Positions 52,001-59,800 of a stretch of 64,000 nt of DNA are shown one piece after another; the stretch's first letter is position 1; each line of letters opens with the position of its first letter. Origin of the DNA: a virus; the IMG/VR virus record IMGVR_UViG_3300033153_008530, positions 1 through 64,000 of that record; one strand, written 5' to 3'. A program made the position numbers and the translations under genes. The notes beneath the pieces were generated by a model. The model saw only the letters and a list, made by a program, of their open reading frames with translations, did no database searches and was not told where the DNA came from.

Positions 52001-55000
52001 CTGATGGAGATGCAAATTTTTTCATGACAGAATTTATGTCAAGATAATTTCCTTCTGTATCTGGTTTTATGTGTGGAGACTCTTTTGTTGTTGCAAAAGA
52101 ATTCATCCAATCAAATCTTATTCTTCTCCAATTTGCAGAGGCATTCCCAATTTTATCCGTGTATGACCATGCATTTTCTGTATCTCCAAATGCACCTTCC
52201 CTTGTTAAAAGTGTTCTATCCATTGTGTATTGGACCAATGGAATTCTTGTTCTGTTAAACGCTTCAACAAATTTATTCCATAACATGGCATCATAGTATG
52301 TCTCATGACCAGGAGTTTCATCACCTTTTTCATTTATAACAACAGGTTTACCAAGGCGCTCTATAAGTTGTTTATAAACTGGAAAGTCTTGAGAATCCTC
52401 TTCTAATAGATCATATATTTTATTTGAGTCTCTTACTCCCTGTAATAGAGATAATGTATGTTCCCAAGTTACTTTAAAGTTTGAAAGCTTTTTTACACCA
52501 AGTTTGTTATACACACCGTCAGGATCTTGTGGTGTCACTTCAAAGAGAGTCCTTAAAAGATAAAGCACCTCATTTGAAGCTAAATCTTTTACTGAAAGTT
52601 CATTACCTTTTCTGTCATGACCTTTAATTTTGTTAGATGTCTCCTCTTCAGAAAATTCTGTAATGAATTTATCCTCAAGATTTAAGATTTCAGTTCGTTT
52701 TTGATGAAAGGCAATAACACCTTTAGTTTGTTTTTTAGTTATGAATGATTCAAAGTCACCAAAATTATCAATTGCAAATGTCAATAGATCTATACTATTC
52801 TTTGTTACTATATCCTGTGGCTTCTTTTCTTCTTTTGTTCTAAGTTCATTTAGTCTTTCTATGACATATTCATATGCAGTATTTAATCCTGTCTTACTTG
52901 ATAATAATTTGCTTATAGCTGCACGTCCTTTCCCGCTTACAATAAACTCTCTATTAGCTTTATCTATAAGTTCTCCAATTAATGAATCAACTGTTTCACT
53001 GATTAAAATAGAATCAGTAAAAGATATTTGTTCGTCATTAAGTCCTTTTATACCACCCTTATCAAGCTTTGCAAACATCATATTATTTAGAGATGGCGTA
53101 TAATCATTTATGTCACCAATATATAATTTGTCATAAAGATCTTTAACTCCTTCAACACTTTGTTGATCAATAACAACTTGGTCAAGAGTTGAATTTCCAA
53201 ATAGTTGTTTTAGAAAGTCTAATATCTTTTGGAAAATAGTCTTGGCAGCTGGCGTATTTATTTTACGCTTGCCGTCTGAAAGTACATATAACCTAAAATC
53301 TTCAGCTAAATATTCTTCTAACATATAATCAGAAGCCTTTTTAAAACTGATTTTATCACCTAAATAATTTGTAAATGTTCCACTTCTCTTCTTTAAACTA
53401 TCATATAGATCTCTTTTTTGTTCAACTGTAAGATACATTTGACTAAATCCGTGCCATGCCTCATGATAGAGATCTGTATAATTAGAACCTTTGTATAATA
53501 TTATTCCGTTTTTAGTAAATTCTGCAAAGTTTTTGGAATTGACTATATTGAACGCAGCCTGGTATGGAAGATTTTCTCGCATTGGATGGTTGTTATACCA
53601 CTCTTCAGCATCTCTTATTTGTTTTTTAGTAGCTGCATTATTAATATTTTTGTTTTTATCTAACTTAAGAAATCTATTAAGTGCACTGTCCCTGTTATTG
53701 TCAGTGGGATTTTTCGTGACTGCATTGTAATCTTTAAGAATATTTTGAGTTAACTCATCTTCTAATTCTTGTTCTTCTAATTTAATTACTACAGCGGAGC
53801 TCTTTTTAATATTTGGGATTTCTCTTCTCTTTATGAAATCATCTGCATTATCTTTATTACCAAATCTACCTTCAATTCTTTTATTACTTGAGGGAACCTG
53901 GATTACATAATCAGCATGCTCAATAAAATTATACGTACCAGTCAAAATAACTTTACCTTCTTCTTTTAGATCTTTTATTTGCCCTAAGACATCATCTTGT
54001 ACAAGCTTGTAACTTACACCGCTATCTTTTTTCCAATATTCTAAAATAAAATTCTTATCCTTTTTCACTTTAAAATCAGGATCTCTTCTTTTTATTTCAG
54101 CTTTTAGTAGTTCATCCGCATCAATAACACCTTCCATTGTTGGGACAAAAGTAGTCTTACCTGCTCCAGGAGTTGCATAGATTAATTTACCCGTGTATTT
54201 TGATTTAGATTTTTTACCAGCTTTTGGAGTTGAAATAGAAGGATAAGTTGCTGTGTTCTCTAATACTTCACCAGGTTTATATTCAGTGTATATATCATAT
54301 ATGGATTTCTTTTTTAATGGTATAGTTAAAGAACCATCAGAAGATTTTGGAGATTCAGCTGTTGAATATTCTCTCTTACCAATCCCCTTATTTCTTATTA
54401 ATTTAGTTGTAACTGGAAATATTTTAAGTGTATCTAATACTATTCCTGTACGTTGTCTGAATAACTCAGCGTAGGCATTTAGTTGAATCTCGTCTTGAGC
54501 TTGATAATTATATTGTTTGGTTTTATAGGCAATACGTCTATTAAGACCAGATGTTTTAAGATCTACAAGATGAAAGGTTTTATTCTTTTCATGATATAAT
54601 AACATGTCAATTGTACCAGCATAATTAACATTTCCAAGTGTCCCCCATAGGGTTGGTATCTCAGTATATATTCTATAATTCTTCTTAAGTCTTTTCTTTG
54701 CCTCAGCATATACATCATAGAGTTCACCTAAAAACACATCTGAAAATACCTCAGTATTTTTTCTTTCAGGGTGTTCAACATACATTTTTTTAAAAGCCTT
54801 ATATGATGTTATCTGATCAGATAATGTAGCTCTAAATAAATCATCAGCAATTGTACCTCTTGTACGTGCTTGTCCTTCATCTCTAGGAGCATCAGCTGGA
54901 TACGGAATAAGATCTCCTTTAAAGGCGCTTACTCTTCTAAATGATTCTCTAGCTTCATCTATATAAAATTCAGAATCTTTTTTATTTACAGTTAATTTCT

Positions 55001-56810
55001 TTTCTGAAAGTGGTTTAAGTGCTTCAGTTGGATTATCTACTTTGCTTATGATCAGATCATCTGGAGTGCTCTCAATTATATTCTTTTTCTTTCTTCCAAT
55101 TTGTTCTAACGCCTTATTGGACAAAGCATATGTAAAATATGCATTTAACTTAACAATCTTCTTTTCTTTATTTATAGCTGTTTTAGCTTCAAAATTATCT
55201 GTAATCCATAGATTATACTCCATTTCTGTTAGAGTAACAATATTATCCTCAACACTAAAGCTATTAAACCTCTGATTGATAAACTTTTTATTTATGTTCA
55301 GTCTTGAGGCAGATGTATTGTTTTTTCTTTCTTCTTGAAGATATTGTATAATCTTATCTCTTACTGCTTCAGGATTATCTGATTTACTTATATTTTCCTT
55401 TTTAAACTTAAATATAATTGATTTACCTACCTGATCTCTTCTAAAATATATACCATCATACTTTGGGAAATATATAGAGGATAATAGTTCAAATCTCTGT
55501 TGAGGTCTTAATTCTTCTAAAGTTCCTCTTTTGGTTTTAATGTTAAGAGGCATTGTCATCATACTTGCCAAGTTAAAGATCTGATCATCAATCATCTTTG
55601 GTCTGTCAACATATATAGGATCAGTACTATTTTCTTCATAGTCAAAATATGTGAAACCTTTATTTTTTCCAAAAGAATTATCAAGTGCTGGATATGGAAG
55701 GAAACCAAACTCTCCAAAATCTATTTCAGAAAGTTTTGTGTTTCTTTCATATGATACAGGACGATATCCTAAACTGCTACTTTCTAATATTGATGCAGTT
55801 ACAGTTTCTCCATTACTTACAGATCTTTGTATTGCTACAATATCTTCTAAACCTTGATATTGAAGTTTCTTAACATGATCAGTTTGCTTTTTAGTTGGTG
55901 TATCACCATACATTTTTCTTGCAACCTCATTAACTTGCTGAATATCTGATCTCTCCAAAAATAATTTACCATCACTTTTTCTTATAGGCGTTCTCATTTT
56001 AATAGGAATGACATAACCATTTTCTTCATTGGTTATTTTTAACTCATCATTAAAATATATAGGATGTCCTTCACTATCAGTAATTATCCATACAACACCT
56101 TTTTTTGTTTTTTCAGGATTTTTTGTAATATACTGTTGTTCACCTTGGGTCCAATTTTTAAGAGGAACATCAGCTGCTAAAACTGCAGTTATATAATAAC
56201 CCATCTTATCCCCCGTGTCATCACTACTAATTCTTATTTTACTTATAATATCTCTTATAACAGCATATCTACGTTTTGAAGCTGGATCTTTACTTGGTAT
56301 ATTAGTAAATTTTCCTTTTTCTGTTTCAGGAGCTTCATTACCTGTTGTTGTATTTGAAGATATTGGTCTTGCTTCAAAATTTCCTTCAATGTCCAGCTCT
56401 TCATTGGTAAGATCTTTTCTCTCCTCTGGATCAAGCATATTTAATATTCTCAATCTTGTTACAATAATCTCAAGTTCTTTAATATCTACTTCAGGATATA
56501 CATACTTAAATACATTATCAAGATTTTCAAATGACTCTGTCATCTCAACTAACTCACTGTACTTATTACCAACGTATTTACCTATGGTATTATCATTTGC
56601 TGCCAGCTTCTTTACAAAATCTGGAACCAATTGAACATATGCAAGAACTTTTGCCTTTTCTTTTTTAAGGTCATTAGATGCAATGTTCTCTATATGATTA
56701 ATGATGTCATTAAGGTTATATTCAACCTCCTCATTCATCATATTTTTAAGTTTTCTTGCAGTAATAGACAATATTGCTTCTATATGTTTATCTGGTAATC
56801 TACATTTCAT
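46056..56810 (-). CDS. Giant virion RNA polymerase fusion (3584 residues)
   Basis: RNA polymerase signature: RIPVQGLNS (about 2575) then SGSDFDIDKL with the metal-binding Asp2606, Asp2608 and Asp2610, aligning with the RPPTLHR and NADFDGD blocks of beta-prime. Upstream modules: PD-(D/E)XK nuclease (GTIDML Asp735, VDLKTSG Asp750-Lys752, QLNAYAEL); a P-loop ATPGAGKTT with Lys885; and a zinc peptidase motif HEAWH at 1116-1120 with EEYLAEDF (Glu1165-1170). crAss-like phages package a giant RNA polymerase that transcribes early genes after injection. The nuclease/ATPase/peptidase fusion is unusual in detail. One base from the 3086-residue gene. Confidence 0.85.
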   Translation of the reverse strand: MKCRLPDKHIEAILSITARKLKNMMNEEVEYNLNDIINHIENIASNDLKKEKAKVLAYVQLVPDFVKKLAANDNTIGKYVGNKYSELVEMTESFENLDNVFKYVYPEVDIKELEIIVTRLRILNMLDPEERKDLTNEELDIEGNFEARPISSNTTTGNEAPETEKGKFTNIPSKDPASKRRYAVIRDIISKIRISSDDTGDKMGYYITAVLAADVPLKNWTQGEQQYITKNPEKTKKGVVWIITDSEGHPIYFNDELKITNEENGYVIPIKMRTPIRKSDGKLFLERSDIQQVNEVARKMYGDTPTKKQTDHVKKLQYQGLEDIVAIQRSVSNGETVTASILESSSLGYRPVSYERNTKLSEIDFGEFGFLPYPALDNSFGKNKGFTYFDYEENSTDPIYVDRPKMIDDQIFNLASMMTMPLNIKTKRGTLEELRPQQRFELLSSIYFPKYDGIYFRRDQVGKSIIFKFKKENISKSDNPEAVRDKIIQYLQEERKNNTSASRLNINKKFINQRFNSFSVEDNIVTLTEMEYNLWITDNFEAKTAINKEKKIVKLNAYFTYALSNKALEQIGRKKKNIIESTPDDLIISKVDNPTEALKPLSEKKLTVNKKDSEFYIDEARESFRRVSAFKGDLIPYPADAPRDEGQARTRGTIADDLFRATLSDQITSYKAFKKMYVEHPERKNTEVFSDVFLGELYDVYAEAKKRLKKNYRIYTEIPTLWGTLGNVNYAGTIDMLLYHEKNKTFHLVDLKTSGLNRRIAYKTKQYNYQAQDEIQLNAYAELFRQRTGIVLDTLKIFPVTTKLIRNKGIGKREYSTAESPKSSDGSLTIPLKKKSIYDIYTEYKPGEVLENTATYPSISTPKAGKKSKSKYTGKLIYATPGAGKTTFVPTMEGVIDADELLKAEIKRRDPDFKVKKDKNFILEYWKKDSGVSYKLVQDDVLGQIKDLKEEGKVILTGTYNFIEHADYVIQVPSSNKRIEGRFGNKDNADDFIKRREIPNIKKSSAVVIKLEEQELEDELTQNILKDYNAVTKNPTDNNRDSALNRFLKLDKNKNINNAATKKQIRDAEEWYNNHPMRENLPYQAAFNIVNSKNFAEFTKNGIILYKGSNYTDLYHEAWHGFSQMYLTVEQKRDLYDSLKKRSGTFTNYLGDKISFKKASDYMLEEYLAEDFRLYVLSDGKRKINTPAAKTIFQKILDFLKQLFGNSTLDQVVIDQQSVEGVKDLYDKLYIGDINDYTPSLNNMMFAKLDKGGIKGLNDEQISFTDSILISETVDSLIGELIDKANREFIVSGKGRAAISKLLSSKTGLNTAYEYVIERLNELRTKEEKKPQDIVTKNSIDLLTFAIDNFGDFESFITKKQTKGVIAFHQKRTEILNLEDKFITEFSEEETSNKIKGHDRKGNELSVKDLASNEVLYLLRTLFEVTPQDPDGVYNKLGVKKLSNFKVTWEHTLSLLQGVRDSNKIYDLLEEDSQDFPVYKQLIERLGKPVVINEKGDETPGHETYYDAMLWNKFVEAFNRTRIPLVQYTMDRTLLTREGAFGDTENAWSYTDKIGNASANWRRIRFDWMNSFATTKESPHIKPDTEGNYLDINSVMKKFASPSGNPFVFLRDIGIDLDTRNIKLKQNINSKSRYRVFVEEIVKRLKYFNEKGTKVRNIIEALEYDIIEKGRVVHKGHKGNLKELALLQLKYSDKYSSAAVTNALGDIQYEYSLQSSLSVIINEINDSKSFNELINKPFMSYLSSKRNPWTYIYQDENGQNKSTSQWLNSLFDFENGGIKRKGVTLDLNNLSGNQMVVDNLITDIGYSSTTVEADKHTKLITDLHYTLLSGTPVSGSPELLRHASAGSAYSAGISEAHTLGSDKHLYVDTKDFFTNTGEDKAVEIIIPYIQAELTRINKADQVKNVPGYNKRAKEFSIFDKILSNPLKKELKDLNVELLEELKTNQDLYNRLHDEITKYFNSQVKDVTERYRDLNYISDSLIKQISYQNHSATTPQIREAIFESFVYNKWIRDFETLIFFYGDPAQYKNGMEFFKRNKMVASTGRFPRTDQAIINYIRNNMKGDYSIKRGIKDKDFDGTFKSAVFQDHIVSSVYVKEYEKAFRDYYSTVAELKGKKLENAVYHAIKPYKEMNEGDGQGWITFDAYRIYQFAIGKWSNTQEQLYKKIVAGEYVDPRLVTEFFPPKKVQYFGPLKTDGLPVIAGHKFSLMPLIPNVIENTRLQDLHDSLVDQKFDYALFESGSKISTITKDGTYDEVYADPIKRIFKSVESADQYTPNVMFLEFLKDQLDIDSKHKTKVTFSTQLRKLIETGLVEGGVPIDFMPGTSLTKRRVEWKKIEKKGLQVMKDESDYFSKYKEYEELLDKLMKYKKDQLLKDAGWSYNEKGKLEGNLQDLLNKVIIPNLERKDITASELDVLEVDDKGDLVFPFGMSVNAESIENILFAVVNKQLVRQKVNGQMLVQISTALFTNNEATPADRNFTNPTDAEIAKWGSSDLPTYSMFDAEGNIRKTISAMKVKIALQGGFIKLLGLTHNDGERIKTRLRLNEMIKDEQWLNRDDNRKLITMVGVRIPVQGLNSAEFMEVYEFLPESAGNIIIPPSEIVSKSGSDFDIDKLTIMMPNIRRNKEGEVILSTEGVRGVENEIMYKMKEILELPHNFISLVRPNSNHLAMDVVDQIRGEEAENISHTKILEIGFNTDIHEAFNVGKKTLGQGAIANTYNALFNRVGMYLMPTFMRDKSEFNTRILLDHNTFKVGKNDVISLSNINNVDGVEIAQILEQLINGWVDVEKDPWIFHLQGNTELTPILLLLVESGVSLTDAVMFLSNPLIKEYVKEQRIMSSSFSMPLGMAPDETQYTRYQAKVNVIARNGFDNYSTLGLDATNTPSVPNILLTAQRRTSNFNPAKLKEIALNGTVNDTARDAFLHFIELELIAGSVRDVKLNTNLDTDPAASLYNVQERRRNMRTINKYGLFPRGPLDRLLTESPISSFASVPDFQEEVWSKYFPLRNHELVNKFLYDFLDTAAGKGAVRTTYGQNEQEKFVAAWKNDLVSFIFQNSIKGFNKNTKEYRSLTVNDKIGVEEVDVLTVGAYVKDNVLYVNKEALNDMFKNKTYADQNKRVRWVQKINKEGKGVKKEWVLSGHALLTPDAFKTRDVLSEKEFYKFIYEREYLRSIISFKEESKKEEFKEKLKRNMNQVDSIETERQEGETDNMYEKRMKLLTYEEILRDKALDNTLNIRNMFYGHNSMVNQFMDIKAKYPSLSRDYPLMESIIQSKAKPGERIKNLKLKETVLDPDTVEVYHENLLELSNPSEIKIDDPEDKLKITNFFQRFNYYAFLQSGLNTKSPLSMTRIIDQRNILLLLKGPYESYIKNLNEEILTLYTNRMITMNRAITKSLNMRSKNYMIDKTLASTMTSEQKVPVKEGIPLKKYKTKDVYIYDAQTSSSKYEVLATQSGGVTFIYNERGKKGRDESLSEFDNSLGIPLINDGKMMTDETLEENKILIDNAIDKIANLMKGNNSIALIKTGYGKELLDNVKSRKTYVHLSSKLYDKFGYINPGSLRSTSIRAIIQKDQPISDYEIQELKNKCLA

Positions 56811-56824
56811 AATCTCTAACTATT

Positions 56825-59800
56825 TTAAGTAGGTGAACAAGGGGGTTCATCTTCTAATGCACTAATATCCTCATCATCAGTTTTATCATCAGATAGTTTA
56901 ATTATCTCTTTAACTTTATCACTATCATCACCTATATCTAAAGCAGCATCTTTAGTTTCATTTATACTTTCTGCATCTTCTCCTGTTATTACCTCTGTTA
57001 TCTCTGGTTTAACAAACTTAGTCCCTTCAACAACACCTCTTATTTGTTTATCAAATGTTTCTCTTTTTATTACTAATTCATTTCCCTTTTGATCTTGTGC
57101 AATAATTTGGTTTTTAGAAACTTTAACTACCATCACGGGACCTGATATATCTTTACCGGGATTTATTGGACTAAGAAGCATTTTTGCTTTTACATCATCA
57201 AAGCTGAATTTTATTAGTTCTTTCTTTATGTTATACATATCTGTAATTAAATCTGAATTAAGTGATCTACCATCTATTATTATACTACTTCTTAATTTTG
57301 AGTTAAGTGTTAAGAGTTTTTCAGCTGCCTTAGACCATTTCTCTAAATCTTTAAAAGTTTTAATATTTTTATATTGTGATGATAATACTCTATGTATTTG
57401 CATATTAATATCAATATCTTCTGGATCAGCTTCTTTAATCTCTTTTTCAACTTCAACAATATCATATGCATGTAATTCTCCTTTTTTTAACCATGTTTTT
57501 ATAGTTGTGTCTTCAGTATCTACAATAAGATCATCAACAACTATATCTCCTACTGGGATACGCCCATGATGTACTAATGTATATACTTTATCTCCAATTA
57601 CTATATGACCTATTTGGTTTTTTGTTTTTAAACCAATCTGTGTAGCTCTTGTTGCATTTACAACTAAAACCTTTCTTCCTTCTTTTTCTTGTATATTTTC
57701 AATTTCTTCAGGTGTTAGTATATCTGAACTTATACGTATACCTAATTTTTCTTTTTCAATATCTGTTAATCCTTCAAGTTCTTTTGCTGAAGGCATTCCT
57801 TCTTTTAATGCAATGAGCTCATTATTTCTACGATCACTTATCTTTTTTATAAGCGCTTTTTTGCTACTTGCTTCAAGTTGAACTTTTTCTCCATTACTCT
57901 TTTCATAAATTGTTGTAAAAACCTTACGTGATCTTTCATCATCTAAATCTTCTATGTCTTCACTGATATTATCTATAGCATCTTTAGCTCTTCTGGCTAT
58001 ATCATCTTTTTTAGATAATTTTTTAGATTTCTTTTTAACTTTTTTCTTATCTGTTTTAAGACTCTGATTATATTTTGCAATAATTACAGCGGCAGAATTT
58101 GTATTTTCTATATATTCCTTTAATCCAATTGGTTTTTCATCAATTGCTTCTTTTCTCTTATTATGCGTTTCTAAACCTTTTTTAAGTTGCTCTATTAAGG
58201 GAGCTGGCAAATCTTCAATCTTTGTGTCAGGAGTAAAACCAAGATCAGGTCCATCATTGTCCTTTGGATCTTGTTTACCAGTGTTTGTCTGATCAATATA
58301 CTCTGTTGTTAAAGCTATTGTTTGATCTAAAACTGTATTACCCGTTTTGATACCTAATGCTTTATTTAAGAATCTTGTAACAGCTTTAAGGAATTCTTGC
58401 CAAGCGGATGTTTTTGCATCATCCCATTTGATTTCTTTTAATAACTTTTGGAAGTTATCATTTGTCATTGCTTCAGCAACAAATTCTTCAATATCTTTTA
58501 ACCCATAAGGAACTATACCAATTTTACCAGTATTAGCTAAATAATAATCAACTGTTTTTTTCCATATTTCCTCTATTGCTGTTCTATATTCTGTATCTGT
58601 TCTTAATCCTTTAACAGTAAGTCTATGTATTATTTCATGAAGAATTGTATGCTCAATTGCGTTTTGTCCTGCTGTATAGTCAATAGAAGAATATCTTACA
58701 TCTATATATACGTCACCAGATTCTGTATCATAAACACCGGGTGTTGAAAGGTTATTTACAAACTTGATTGTATCAGTTGCGTTTGTTTTCATTAATAATG
58801 CAGCCGCTAACTTTTTCTCTCGTGGTGTAGATAAAGACCCACTGTCTATAATTGACTGTAATACCACTCTTTGTAATACTGTACTTTCTGCAGAATCAGG
58901 ATCAAAACCAAATTGCTCTGCATAATCTTTATAAGTACGTTTATCATTTTTATATTTACTTCTTCCTCTTGGATCATATCTTGTATCAGCTCTTGCTTCA
59001 GGAATTGGCTTTCCAGTTACTTCACTCCATTTATTGACAATTTCTAATATTTTTACCCAATCTTCTGGATGAGTGTCTTGTGTTATTTCTTCAAGATCTG
59101 TTACTCTGTAAAAGGTAGCTGGTAATATCTTATCTGTTTTAAATGCTTGTGCATCATCTGGATCAAAAAAGTATCCTGCTTCATAAAGAGACTGAAACAA
59201 ACCATTATCATCTGATATATCTTCGTAAAGATTTAATAAGTGAGCTATATCTTCCTTTTTACGTTTGTATGTTTCCTTCATTATAGAAGCTTCTCTCCTA
59301 GCGCTATTGATCATAGGGGCTCCTGATGGATCTAGTAGTATGTTAACTGAGTTTGTTAGATTTATACTCTCATTTTCTAATTTATAGTAATCTGCTAGTT
59401 TTTCAAATGAAGCTTCTATATCTTCATTAAATACATGACCACTATTTATTTTAGCTATAACTTCTAAATAATTTTTATATTTATCAAATAACTTTTCCTT
59501 TGAAGTCATTTGTTTTTTAACCTGATCAAAATCAAACTCCAATTGACCAGCTTCAACTTTAGCATTAGTAATTGATTCTTCTTCTAAATTGTTTTTATAT
59601 TCCTCAATTGAATCTTTTAACTCTTTTAAAGCATCTAATTTTAATTGTTTAGACTTTTTAACTGCTTTAAATGTTTGATCACCCTCTGAAAATTGTTCAA
59701 CTTCTTTCTTTAAGAGCTCTATTTCTTTATAAATTGAACCAAGCGCAAGCTCTGTTGATTCATCTTTTGAATCAAATAAAAGATTAAAGTCATGGGCTTT

